Shown: piece after piece, positions 34,178 to 42,100 of the stretch
How positions within the stretch are numbered: the stretch's first letter is position 1
Layout of the letters: every line of letters starts with the position of its first letter
NCBI RefSeq assembly: GCF_001013905.1
Contig: NZ_LN831790.1
Span: 2,294,001 to 2,358,000, forward strand
DNA from: Streptomyces leeuwenhoekii
GTDB taxonomy: Bacteria; Actinomycetota; Actinomycetes; Streptomycetales; Streptomycetaceae
Length of the DNA: 64,000 nucleotides
Direction of reading: 5' to 3'
Made by a program: the position numbers and the translations under genes
The notes under the pieces: model-generated
Seen by the model: the letters and a program-made list of their open reading frames with translations, nothing else
The model's database searches: none
What the model was told of the DNA's origin: nothing

Positions 34178-34843
34178 GTGTTCGACTTTCTTGAAGGTTA
34201 CGACCTGCTGGGAGCCTTCTGGACGACGGTGCAGCTGACTGTGCTCTCCGCCGTCGGCTCCCTGATCTGGGGCACCCTGCTGGCCGCCATGCGCGTCGGC
34301 CCGGTGCCGCTGATGCGCGGTTTCGGGACCGCCTACGTGAACATCGTGCGGAACATCCCGCTCACCGTGATCATCCTGTTCACATCACTGGGACTGAACC
34401 AGACCCTGAGTGTCCAGCTCGGCTCGGACGACTTCGATACGATCAACTTCCGCCTCGCCGTGCTCGGTCTCATCCTCTACACCTCGGCCTTCGTCTGCGA
34501 GGCGCTGCGCTCCGGCATCAACACCGTGCCCGTCGGGCAGGCGGAGGCGGCCCGTGCCATCGGCCTCAGCTTCAGCCAGGTGCTCGGCCTGGTGGTGCTG
34601 CCGCAGGCGTTCCGCTCCTCCGTCGTCCCGCTGGCGAACGTCCTGATCGCCCTGACGAAGAACACCACGGTGGCCGCCGCCATCGGCGTGGCCGAAGCGG
34701 CCCTGCTGATGAAGGAGATGATCGAGAACGAGGCGGCACTGCTGCTGATCGCCGCGATCTTCGCTTTCGGTTTCGTGTGTCTGACGCTGCCGACCGGCCT
34801 GATCCTCGGCTGGGTGGGCAAGAAGGTGGCGGTGAAGCGATGA
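34178..34843 (+). CDS. gluC: Glutamate ABC transporter permease GluC
   Basis: Membrane subunit of 221 residues with about five hydrophobic segments. The family motif around the EAA loop reads EAARAIGLSFSQVLGLVVLP, cut at the conserved Pro-Gln. VRNIPLTVIILFTSLG is the typical HisMQ-type second segment. The GTG at 34178 follows GGGAG. Its stop overlaps the gluD start in ATGA. Confidence 0.95.
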   Translation: MFDFLEGYDLLGAFWTTVQLTVLSAVGSLIWGTLLAAMRVGPVPLMRGFGTAYVNIVRNIPLTVIILFTSLGLNQTLSVQLGSDDFDTINFRLAVLGLILYTSAFVCEALRSGINTVPVGQAEAARAIGLSFSQVLGLVVLPQAFRSSVVPLANVLIALTKNTTVAAAIGVAEAALLMKEMIENEAALLLIAAIFAFGFVCLTLPTGLILGWVGKKVAVKR

Positions 34844-35733
34844 GCTCCGTTCTCTACGACGCCCAGGGCCCCCGCGCCAAGCGGCGCAACGTCCTGTTCA
34901 CGGTCGTCTTCCTGGTCGCCCTCGCGGCCCTGCTCTGGTGGGTGTACCGCGCCCTCGACGAGAAGGGCCAGCTCGAGTGGGCGAAATGGGAGATGTTCTT
35001 CACCGGCACCGAAGCCTGGTCCACGTACATCTGGCCCGGTCTGAAGAACACCCTCACGGCCGCGGTGCTGTCCGTGCTCATCGCGCTGCCGCTCGGTGCC
35101 GTCCTCGGCATCTCCCGCCTGTCGGACCACGTCTGGATCCGCGTGCCGGCCGCGCTCGTGGTGGAGTTCTTCCGGGCCATCCCCGTGCTGGTCCTGATGA
35201 TCTTCGGCCTGGCCCTCTTCGCCCAGTACACCGATGTCAGCACGGACGACCGCCCGCTCTACGCCGTCATCACCGGCCTGGTCCTCTACAACGCCTCCGT
35301 CCTCGCGGAGATCGTCCGGGCGGGCATCCTGGCCCTGCCCAAGGGCCAGTCCGAGGCGGCCATGGCGATCGGCCTGCGCAAGGGCCAGGTGATGCGGGTC
35401 ATCCTGCTGCCGCAGGCGGTCACCGCGATGCTCCCCGCCATCGTCAGCCAGCTCGTCGTGATCGTGAAGGACACCGCCCTCGGCGGCGCCATCCTCACCT
35501 TCCCGGAGATGCTCTCCGCGGCCAGCACGATGAGCGCCTACTACGGCGCCAACACCATCGCCAGCTTCACGGTGGTGGCGGTGATCTTCATCGCGATCAA
35601 CTTCGCCCTCACCTCCTTCGCGAGCTGGCTGGAGCGGCGGCTGAGGCGCGCCAAGAAGTCGACCGGCGCGGTGCTCGCGGCGGACGACAACCAGCCGAAC
35701 GCCGGAGCGACCGCGGGCGGCGGCACTTTCTGA
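34840..35733 (+). CDS. gluD: Glutamate ABC transporter permease GluD
   Basis: Second membrane subunit, 297 residues, with an N-terminal cytoplasmic stretch of about 20 residues, a signal-anchor helix, an external loop (about 45-75) and five further hydrophobic segments. The EAA loop is SEAAMAIGLRKGQVMRVILL, followed by PQAV. A C-terminal tail of about 40 residues is Arg/Lys-rich then Gly-rich. The ATG at 34840 overlaps the gluC stop (ATGA), so it is translationally coupled. A strong terminator follows. Confidence 0.95.
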   Translation: MSSVLYDAQGPRAKRRNVLFTVVFLVALAALLWWVYRALDEKGQLEWAKWEMFFTGTEAWSTYIWPGLKNTLTAAVLSVLIALPLGAVLGISRLSDHVWIRVPAALVVEFFRAIPVLVLMIFGLALFAQYTDVSTDDRPLYAVITGLVLYNASVLAEIVRAGILALPKGQSEAAMAIGLRKGQVMRVILLPQAVTAMLPAIVSQLVVIVKDTALGGAILTFPEMLSAASTMSAYYGANTIASFTVVAVIFIAINFALTSFASWLERRLRRAKKSTGAVLAADDNQPNAGATAGGGTF

Positions 35734-35753
35734 CGCCTGGTCATCCCCCGGAT

Positions 35754-35802
35754 GCGTCAACGGAGGCAGTGGCCGCTCGCCACTGCCTCCGTCGCTTGAC
35801 GC
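35754..35802 (+). terminator. Terminator of the gluABCD operon
   Basis: A 13-bp perfect inner stem (35761-35773 with 35779-35791, 5-nt loop) extended by a 7-bp outer stem (GCGTCAA at 35754-35760 with TTGACGC at 35796-35802) after a 4-nt bulge. It begins 21 bases after the gluD stop. Confidence 0.85.
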
Positions 35803-35908
35803 AAGCTGCGGCAATAGGTTGCATACGTTCTGTGACCGTGCACCCTGCTCCACCTTCTTGTTCACCTGCGTCCCTCACGACACCACCACGGGCAGGGGGC
35901 GCCGCACC

Positions 35909-37573
35909 GTGGACCCGGTGATCATCGCCGGAGCGGGGCCCGTCGGGCTCACGCTCGCCCTGGCGCTGGCGCGTCAGGAAGTCCCGTGCGTCGTCCTGGA
36001 CGAGGGTCCGGGCAAGGACGAGCCGCGCCCCGCGCGCACCGTCGTCCTGCACGAGGACACCGCCGACCTCCTGGAGCGGCTGACCGGACTGCCGCTCACC
36101 CGGACCGGGGTCCGCTGGGCCGGATGGCGGTCGATGCGGCGCAAGCAGGTGACACGCGAGATCCGTTTCGACGGCGGCGCGGAGGACGAGCACCGCGACG
36201 GGCCGGAGGAGCAGGACGGCGACACGGCGCCCGCCCCGCTGCACCTCCCCCAGCATGTGCTGACCGGTGCCCTGCGCACGGCACTCGCCCGGGAAACCCT
36301 CGTCAAGGTGGCCGTGGACAGCCGCCTGGACACCATCGAGCAGGAGTCCTCCGGCGTCACGGCCCACGCGCGCGGCCCCAAGGGCGCCTGGTGGCGCGGC
36401 AGTTACCTGGTCGGCTGCGACGGCCCCCGCTCCACCGTGCGCAAACTCCAGGACATCCGCTTCCCCGGCCGTACCGCCGTGGAACGGCACGCCGTGGCCG
36501 CGCTGCGCACGCAACTGCCCTGGCCCGGCGAGGCGTTGCTGCACCGGACGCCGCCGTGGCGGATGTCCGGGCCCTCGGCCGGGGAGATCACCGCCCGCCC
36601 CCTGCCGGACGGGGTGTGGCGTCTGGACTGGCTGCTGCCGCCGGGCAAGGACCTGGTCACTCCGGAGCTGCTGGTCACCCGGATCCGCGAGACGCTGACC
36701 GGCTGGACGGGCGACTCCGCGCCGGCGTACGAGCTCCTCGACACCGGCGTGCACATCGTCCACCACCGGCTGGCGCGCCGGTGGCGCGTCGGCCGGGTCT
36801 TCCTCGCCGGGGACGCGGCGCATCTGCTGGGCGCGCTCGGCACCCAGGGTCTCGACGAGGGGCTGCGGGACGCCGGCAACCTCGCCTGGAAGCTGGCCCT
36901 GGCCTGGCACCACGGCCCGCACGAAGCCCTCCTCGACAGCTACCAGGCGGAACGGCGCGCGGCGATCGCCGCCCGGCTGCGCGCCACCGATCAGGTACTG
37001 CCGCTGCTGCGCGGCGGCGGGGGCCTGCGCGCCTGCCTGCCCGGCTCCGCCCGCGGCCACGACGCGCTGCTCGCCGACGGCCACCTGGGGCGCGGCGCGC
37101 TGGGAGCACCGGCGGTGTACTCCGGATCACCGCTGGCGCCCCCCCGGCTCGACGGGGAGGTGCCCGTCGGCACACCGCCCGGTGCGCCGGTCACCGATGT
37201 GCGGGTCACGGCGGAGGACGGCACCTTCGTACGGCTGCGGGACCGGCTCGGGCGGGGGGCGCTGCTGGTGGTGCTGATCGCACCGGGCACGGGTGTGTGG
37301 GAGCGCAAGCACTGGGTGACCGCAGGCGTCATGCCCCGGCTGGCGGCGGCGGTGACCGCGCTGCCGTGCCGTGCCGAGTTGCTGGTCGCCGAGAGCTATC
37401 CGGGCGCCGCCGCCCACACGGTGCTGCTGGTACGGCCCGACGGCCACCTGGTCACGGCGCTCGGCGGCGTCCGCCCGGCCGACCTGTACACGGCGGCCGA
37501 GGCCGCGGTGGGCGGCGGCGCGGCGAGGACGACGGCCGGCGCCGGAGCGGCGGCGGCCGGACCGGGCGCGTAG
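35909..37573 (+). CDS. FAD-dependent monooxygenase (PHBH-fold, aromatic hydroxylase-like)
   Basis: A class A flavoprotein monooxygenase of 554 residues. The dinucleotide-binding motif is IIAGAGPVGLTLALALAR at the extreme N-terminus, the DG motif is LVGCDGPRSTVRKL (about 172-185) and the second FAD motif is VFLAGDAAHLLGALGTQGLD (about 298-317). A thioredoxin-like C-terminal domain follows, as in the phenol hydroxylase/RdmE type. The GTG at 35909 follows GGGGG; starting later would cut the FAD motif. A substrate such as a phenol or polyketide is likely but not identifiable. It stands alone between the gluABCD terminator and the tandem-repeat tract, with its own terminator hairpin. Confidence 0.9.
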   Translation: MDPVIIAGAGPVGLTLALALARQEVPCVVLDEGPGKDEPRPARTVVLHEDTADLLERLTGLPLTRTGVRWAGWRSMRRKQVTREIRFDGGAEDEHRDGPEEQDGDTAPAPLHLPQHVLTGALRTALARETLVKVAVDSRLDTIEQESSGVTAHARGPKGAWWRGSYLVGCDGPRSTVRKLQDIRFPGRTAVERHAVAALRTQLPWPGEALLHRTPPWRMSGPSAGEITARPLPDGVWRLDWLLPPGKDLVTPELLVTRIRETLTGWTGDSAPAYELLDTGVHIVHHRLARRWRVGRVFLAGDAAHLLGALGTQGLDEGLRDAGNLAWKLALAWHHGPHEALLDSYQAERRAAIAARLRATDQVLPLLRGGGGLRACLPGSARGHDALLADGHLGRGALGAPAVYSGSPLAPPRLDGEVPVGTPPGAPVTDVRVTAEDGTFVRLRDRLGRGALLVVLIAPGTGVWERKHWVTAGVMPRLAAAVTALPCRAELLVAESYPGAAAHTVLLVRPDGHLVTALGGVRPADLYTAAEAAVGGGAARTTAGAGAAAAGPGA

Positions 37574-37606
37574 CCCCGCTCCGGCCAACCCGCCGGGCGG
37601 GAAACC

Positions 37607-37632
37607 CCGGCCGGGCAGCGGAGCCCGGCCGG
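37607..37632 (+). terminator. Hairpin terminator after the monooxygenase gene
   Basis: A perfect 10-bp stem CCGGCCGGGC/GCCCGGCCGG (37607-37616 with 37623-37632) with a 6-nt loop, 34 bases after the stop codon. Confidence 0.65.
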
Positions 37633-38405
37633 CAGGTGCCGGGGCTCGCCGCGGGGCCGTCCTCGGACGCCGTCGTGGAACGCGTCGTGGAACGGGACCG
37701 ACCGTGCCCGCCGGGGCATGGGCGTGGTGGGGCAGCGGCGGAGACGCAGAGCGGCCGCGGTGCGGGGGGCCGGGGGCGTAGCCGCGGTGCGGGGATGCCC
37801 GGGGCACAGGCACGGTGGCGTGCACGGGCTGGCCGGGGGCGTAGCCACGGCGGGGACTGCCGGGGCGTAGCCACGGTGTGGCGGAGGCGCAGAGCAGCCG
37901 CGGTAGGGGGGTGCCGGGTCGCATCCACAGTGCGGCGGGGGCGGAGGCGTAGCCGCGGTACGGCGGGGGTTCGGGGCACAGCGACGGTGCGGCGGTGCCT
38001 GGGGCGCGGCGGGGGCCCGGGGCACAGCCACGGTACGGCGAGCGCCCGGGGCCAGCATGACGCGACGGTGCCTGGAGCGTGGCGGGGGCCCAAGGCGCAG
38101 CCACGGTACGGCGAGCACCCGGGGCCAGCGTGACGCGACGGTGCCTGGAGCGTGGCGGGGGCCCAAGGCGCAACCACGGTACGGCGAGCGCCCGGGGCCA
38201 GCATGACGCGACGGTGCCTGGAGCGTGGCGGGGGCCCAAGGCGCAGCCACGCTTCGGGGCCCGGGGCGCAGCCACGATACGGCGGGGGTCCGGGGCACAG
38301 CCACGGCGCGACGGTGCCCGCGGCACGGCCGCGGTACGGCGAGCGCCCGGGGCGCTCCCCCGACGGCACCTCGCCGTCGTCGTCCCCGCTTGCGGTGAGG
38401 GCGGG
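37633..38405. other. Non-coding, repeat-rich GC tract
   Basis: A stretch of about 770 bases dominated by degenerate copies of a GCCCGGGGC-(G/A)CAGCCACGGTACGGCG-like motif. Frames are open for hundreds of codons on both strands, but they are Arg/Pro/Gly/Ala-rich and change content with each repeat because the 73-bp period is not a multiple of three. I see no gene here. The best-conserved repeats are listed separately. Confidence 0.7.
38041..38251. repeat. 73-bp tandem repeat, about 2.9 copies
   Basis: Units start at 38041, 38114 and 38187 (exact 73-bp spacing); the third is cut short at 38251. Each begins AGC(G/A)CCCGGGGCCAGC and contains GACGCGACGGTGCCTGGAGC and GGGGGCCCAAGGCGCA. Copies differ by only a few bases, while flanking copies (about 37960-38040 and 38255-38360) are degenerate. 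The pattern indicates recent unit duplication in an older decayed array. Confidence 0.9.
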
Positions 38406-38436
38406 TTGACCGGCCCCCAGCGGCGTGGTGTACTCC
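38406..38436 (+). promoter_or_regulatory. Candidate promoter of the leader peptide-cysteine dioxygenase operon
   Basis: TTGACC (38406-38411) and TACTCC (38431-38436) are 19 bp apart. Transcription would begin around 38442, at or next to the leader-peptide ATG, implying a leaderless leader ORF. The -10 match is weak, so this is tentative. Confidence 0.4.
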
Positions 38437-38441
38437 GGATC

Positions 38442-38528
38442 ATGACCGGCACCTGCGTGCGCCTGTGGCGGAGGGTCCACATGGACCTCGTCCGCTATGC
38501 GGGCTGCGTGTGTCGCCCCTCCTGCTGA
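38442..38528 (+). CDS. Cys-rich leader peptide upstream of cysteine dioxygenase
   Basis: A 28-residue ORF with the sequence MTGTCVRLWRRVHMDL then VRYAGCVCRPSC. It is too short for routine gene calling. It has an Arg-rich amphipathic start and three cysteines in the last seven residues (CVCRPSC), placed 144 bases before the cysteine dioxygenase gene. An internal GTG at 38457 (VRLWRRVHMDL) is an alternative start and resembles the 'putative leader peptide' family I recall in front of sulfur genes in Streptomyces. Ribosome stalling at the terminal Cys codons when Cys-tRNA is low could control the downstream genes, as described for Cys-rich upstream ORFs in mycobacteria. Confidence 0.7.
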   Translation: MTGTCVRLWRRVHMDLVRYAGCVCRPSC

Positions 38529-38672
38529 ATTCGCCCCCTTCCTCTTCGCGCCGCTGTCACTCGCCAGCGCGTTCCGGGCATTCCAGGCATTCGGGCCCCC
38601 TGGTCCCGCCTCTGCCCGCGCCGCCGTGCCACCGCGCGCGTCCTTCGCGAATCCCTTCCAGGACGGTGACCC

Positions 38673-39200
38673 GTGTCTGCCCCCGCTTCCTCCGCCCCTG
38701 CCGTCGCCCCTCCCACGGAGGCCGGCCTCCTCGACTTCGCCCGGCGCGCCGCCGCCGACCCCGCACTGATCGCCTCTCTCCCGCTCGACCCGCACGGCCG
38801 CACCTGGGTACGGCTCGAAGGGCCCGGCGGCAGCGAGGCGTGGCTGATCGGCTGGCCGCCGGGCTCGGGCACCGGCTGGCACGACCACGCCGACTCCGTG
38901 GGTGCCTTCGTCACCGCCTCCGGCGAACTGACGGAGCACTCGCTCGCCGCCCGGCTGCCCACCGAGGGCTGGACCTCACTGGAACTCACCGCCGGTGTGG
39001 ACCGGGACCGCCGGCTGGCGGCGGGGCAGGGGCGGGCCTTCGGACGGCACCATGTGCACGAGGTGCTCAACGAGTCCCCCGTCCGGCACGCGATCTCTGT
39101 CCACGCCTACTATCCGCCGCTGCCCCGCATCCGCCGCTACAGCCGCACCGGGCAGGTGCTGCGCCTGGAGCAGGTCGAGCGCCCGGAGGACTGGCAGTGA
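38673..39200 (+). CDS. Cysteine dioxygenase-type cupin
   Basis: A 175-residue cupin predicted to oxidise cysteine (or a related thiol) to the sulfinate. Iron ligands are readable: GWHDHADSVGAF gives His-x-His, and RHHVHEVLN supplies the third His. AISVHAYYPPLPRIRRY carries the conserved His/Tyr pair near the active site of thiol dioxygenases. The GTG at 38673 follows AGGACGG. The stop overlaps the rhodanese start in GTGA. Placed after a Cys-rich leader peptide, the unit looks like a cysteine-responsive sulfur catabolism operon. Confidence 0.9.
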   Translation: MSAPASSAPAVAPPTEAGLLDFARRAAADPALIASLPLDPHGRTWVRLEGPGGSEAWLIGWPPGSGTGWHDHADSVGAFVTASGELTEHSLAARLPTEGWTSLELTAGVDRDRRLAAGQGRAFGRHHVHEVLNESPVRHAISVHAYYPPLPRIRRYSRTGQVLRLEQVERPEDWQ

Positions 39201-39628
39201 GCGGCGGTACGCCGGACCGGCCGGTGGCCGGAGCGAGTGGGCGGCCCCTCGGGATCGACGCGCTGCTGGAGCGGGTGCGCCGGGGCTACGAGCGGATCGG
39301 GCCCCGGGAGGCGTACGAGGCGGCCGCAGCCGGTGAGGCCCTGCTGGTCGACATCCGGTACGCGGCCCTGCACGAGCGGGATGGTCTGATCCCCGGAGCT
39401 CTCGTCGTCGAACGCAATGAACTGGAGTGGCGTCTGGATCCCCTGGGCAGCCACCGCCTCCCGGAAGCCACGGGCCACGGCCTGCGCATCGTCGTCGTGT
39501 GCAACGAGGGCTACGCCTCCAGCCTGGCGGCCGAGTCCCTGCACCGCCTGGGGCTGCGCCGGGCCACGGATCTGGTCGGCGGATTCCAGGCGTGGCGGGC
39601 GGCGGGGTTGCCGGTGACGCCGCCGTAG
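39197..39628 (+). CDS. Rhodanese-like sulfurtransferase
   Basis: A 143-residue single-domain rhodanese. EALLVDIRYAALHERDGLIP is the CH2A-like strand/loop, and the active-site Cys lies in VVCNEGYASSLAAESL, with GGFQAWRAAGLPV at the C-terminus. It begins with a GTG overlapping the cysteine dioxygenase stop (GTGA), so both are translated together. It probably transfers or detoxifies sulfane sulfur produced from cysteine. It is convergent with recX. Confidence 0.9.
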   Translation: MSGGTPDRPVAGASGRPLGIDALLERVRRGYERIGPREAYEAAAAGEALLVDIRYAALHERDGLIPGALVVERNELEWRLDPLGSHRLPEATGHGLRIVVVCNEGYASSLAAESLHRLGLRRATDLVGGFQAWRAAGLPVTPP

Positions 39629-39747
39629 GGAAGCGACGACGGGGTGGGGCCGGTGACCGGTCCCCGCACGAGCCGGCCCGGTGGGTTCTTCGCGCCGCGG
39701 TCAGTGAGTGCGTCGTCGCGCCGTGTCCCTGGTTTCGCCACGCGGCG

Positions 39748-40656
39748 TCAGAATGCGCCCTCGTCGAGGAAGTCGGTGTCCTCGCCCTCCTCCTCCAGCG
39801 CCTGCCGGACGACCTTGAGGGCCATGCCCTCGGGGTAGCCCTTGCGGGCCAGCATGCCGGCGAGGCGGCGGAGCCGTCTGTCCCGGTCGAGGCCGCGGGT
39901 GGAGCGCAGTTTGCGGGCGACGAGTTCGCGCGCGGTGGCCTCCTCCTGCTCGGAGTCGAGCTGGGAGACGGCCGCGTCGACAAGGGCGGGGTCGACGCCC
40001 TTGGTCCGCAGTTCCCGGGCCAGGGCGCGCCGGGCCAGGCCGCGACCGTGGTGCCGGGACTCGACCCAGGCGTCCGCGAAGGCACCGTCGTCGATCAGTC
40101 CGACCTCCTCGAACCGGGACAGCACCTCCTCGGCCGCGTCGTCGGGAATCTGCCGCTTGCGCAGCGCGTCGGCGAGCTGCTTCCGCGTGCGCGGGGTCCC
40201 GGTGAGCAGGCGCAGGCAGATCGCCCGTGCCTGCTCGACCGGGTCCCCCGGAGGCTCCCCCTTCTCGGCCCTCGACGAGGAAGAGGTGCCTCCGTCCTCG
40301 GCGAACGGCTCCCCGCGGCCACGCCGGCCACGCCCCCGGGAGCCGCCGCTCGCACCACGGGTCCGGCCGCCGCTGCGACGCGTTCCCCCCTCACCGGGCG
40401 AACCGTCACCGTCAGCGGCACCGCCGTCCGCTCCGTCGCCGTACCCGCCGTGCGTGGCGGCGTCCGCCCGGAACGGGGCTTCCTCCGCCCCGTACCCGCG
40501 GCCGCCGGGCGCGGCCCGGTATCCGCCGTACCCGCTGTATCCGCCGTACCCGTCGCCGGCCGCCCCGGCGGAGCTCCCGTCCGCTCTCCCCTGCTCGCGC
40601 TCACGCGCGGCGGCGTCCGGGCAGGCGTACTCGGCCCAGTCGGTTCGTCGTGTCAC
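39748..40656 (-). CDS. recX: RecX, RecA regulator with long Gly/Tyr-rich N-terminal extension
   Basis: Modulates RecA filament growth. The conserved part (about residues 140-290) has the three-helix repeats: RAICLRLLTGTPRTRKQLAD, EEVLSRFEEVGLIDDGAFA, RHHGRGLARRALARELRTKG and RRLRRLAGMLARKGYPEGMA. The first 130 residues are low-complexity: Gly/Tyr repeats (GYGGYSGYGGY), then Arg/Gly (RGRGRRGRG). Typical RecX is about 150-200 residues, so the 302-residue length is unusual. The GTG at 40656 is 3 bases after the recA stop, so it is co-expressed with recA and indirectly SOS-induced. A later start within the frame cannot be excluded. Confidence 0.93.
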   Translation of the reverse strand: MTRRTDWAEYACPDAAAREREQGRADGSSAGAAGDGYGGYSGYGGYRAAPGGRGYGAEEAPFRADAATHGGYGDGADGGAADGDGSPGEGGTRRSGGRTRGASGGSRGRGRRGRGEPFAEDGGTSSSSRAEKGEPPGDPVEQARAICLRLLTGTPRTRKQLADALRKRQIPDDAAEEVLSRFEEVGLIDDGAFADAWVESRHHGRGLARRALARELRTKGVDPALVDAAVSQLDSEQEEATARELVARKLRSTRGLDRDRRLRRLAGMLARKGYPEGMALKVVRQALEEEGEDTDFLDEGAF

Positions 40657-40659
40657 GGG

Positions 40660-41784
40660 TCAGCTCTTGGCTGCCGCGGCCTTGGACTTGGTGACCTTGG
40701 CGGTCGCCGGTGCGGGCACCGTCGCGGCATCGGCCGCTGCGGCGGGGACCGCGGCGTCCTTGCCCGGCTCGGCGGCCGGCTCCTCCGGGCGCACGCCGAC
40801 GCCCAGCTTCTCCTTGATCTTCCTCTCGATCTCGTTGGCCAGGTCGGGGTTGTCCTTCAGGAAGTTGCGCGCGTTCTCCTTGCCCTGGCCGAGCTGGTCG
40901 CCCTCGTACGTGTACCAGGCGCCGGCCTTGCGGACGAAGCCGTGCTCCACGCCCATGTCGATCAGGCCGCCCTCGCGGCTGATGCCCTGGCCGTAGAGGA
41001 TGTCGAACTCGGCCTGCTTGAAGGGCGGCGCCACCTTGTTCTTGACGACCTTGCACCGGGTGCGGTTGCCGACCGCCTCGGTGCCGTCCTTCAGGGTCTC
41101 GATGCGGCGGATGTCGATACGCACCGAGGCGTAGAACTTCAGCGCCCGGCCACCGGTCGTGGTCTCCGGGGAGCCGAACATCACGCCGATCTTCTCGCGG
41201 AGCTGGTTGATGAAGATCGCGGTGGTCTTCGACTGGTTGAGCGCGCTGGTGATCTTCCGCAGGGCCTGGCTCATCAGACGGGCCTGCAGACCGACGTGGC
41301 TGTCGCCCATCTCGCCCTCGATCTCCGCGCGCGGGACGAGCGCGGCGACCGAGTCGATGACGATGAGGTCGAGGGCACCGGAGCGGACCAGCATGTCCAC
41401 GATCTCCAGGGCCTGCTCGCCGTTGTCCGGCTGGGACAGGATCAGGTTGTCGATGTCGACGCCGAGCTTGCGCGCGTACTCGGGGTCGAGGGCGTGCTCC
41501 GCGTCCACGAAGGCGACCTGGCCGCCGGCCTTCTGGGCGTTGGCCACCGCGTGCAGGGTCAGGGTCGTCTTACCCGAGGACTCCGGGCCGTAGATCTCCA
41601 CCACACGGCCGCGCGGCAGCCCGCCGACGCCGAGGGCCACGTCGAGCGCGGTCGACCCGGTCGGGATGACCTCGATGGGCTCCTTCGACCGCTCGCCCAT
41701 GCGCATGACGGCGCCCTTGCCGAATTGCCGTTCAATCTGTGCGAGCGCGGCGTCCAGGGCCTTCTCGCGGTCGGTTCCTGCCAT
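40660..41784 (-). CDS. recA: RecA recombinase
   Basis: Catalyses strand exchange and triggers LexA self-cleavage. The product of 374 residues has Walker [13 protein letters not shown] (about 65-76), Walker [11 protein letters not shown], and loops L1 ([14 protein letters not shown]) and L2 ([18 protein letters not shown]). The C-terminus is Ala/Lys-rich and about 40 residues longer than E. coli RecA, as in other streptomycetes. The ATG at 41784 matches the family start [11 protein letters not shown] damage box lies about 165 bases upstream and recX follows after 3 bases. Confidence 0.98.
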   Translation of the reverse strand: MAGTDREKALDAALAQIERQFGKGAVMRMGERSKEPIEVIPTGSTALDVALGVGGLPRGRVVEIYGPESSGKTTLTLHAVANAQKAGGQVAFVDAEHALDPEYARKLGVDIDNLILSQPDNGEQALEIVDMLVRSGALDLIVIDSVAALVPRAEIEGEMGDSHVGLQARLMSQALRKITSALNQSKTTAIFINQLREKIGVMFGSPETTTGGRALKFYASVRIDIRRIETLKDGTEAVGNRTRCKVVKNKVAPPFKQAEFDILYGQGISREGGLIDMGVEHGFVRKAGAWYTYEGDQLGQGKENARNFLKDNPDLANEIERKIKEKLGVGVRPEEPAAEPGKDAAVPAAAADAATVPAPATAKVTKSKAAAAKS

Positions 41785-41947
41785 GGGTTCCACCCGATTT
41801 GCTTGAGTCGATCGCTTCACGTCAAAGACGCTAACGCCTGCCACTGACAATGCGCCCCGACGCGGGTCCGGCCTGTGGATAACTCGAGCACTTTCCCGCC
41901 CGAAACCAGACGAAGCACCCATCGCGCACGCTTGCCGGAGCCCCCAT

Positions 41948-41963
41948 AAGAATAGATGTTCGA
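41948..41963 (-). promoter_or_regulatory. SOS/Cheo-type box in the recA promoter
   Basis: On the minus strand the 16-mer reads TCGAACATCTATTCTT, containing GAACATCTATTC, one base off GAAC-N4-GTTC. I recall GAACATCCATTC as the damage-response motif of Streptomyces recA. A TTGACA hexamer (41970-41975, read on the minus strand) lies just upstream, so the box overlaps the promoter core, where LexA would block transcription. Confidence 0.7.
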
Positions 41964-42100
41964 TTTTTGTGTCAAGCGCGCCACGCCCTCCCCTCCGAGC
42001 CTACGACCGCCCCTGCGGCAGCACCCCGCTCCCGAGGCGCCGCCGCTTCACTGCGGGACTCCGGCGGGCGCGGAACCGGGACACCGGAGACGGACCCGCC

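Noticed and set aside
38041..38251. CRISPR-like array
   Set aside because: Units are contiguous 73-bp tandem copies without spacers, and no cas genes are present.
37127..38939. Long minus-strand ORFs across the tandem-repeat tract
   Set aside because: They run through repeats whose 73-bp period shifts frame, and overlap the monooxygenase and cysteine dioxygenase genes.
39646..39665. GGGGCCGGT...ACCGGTCCCC as terminator between rhodanese and recX genes
   Set aside because: The palindrome has a bulge and practically no loop, so a stable hairpin is doubtful.
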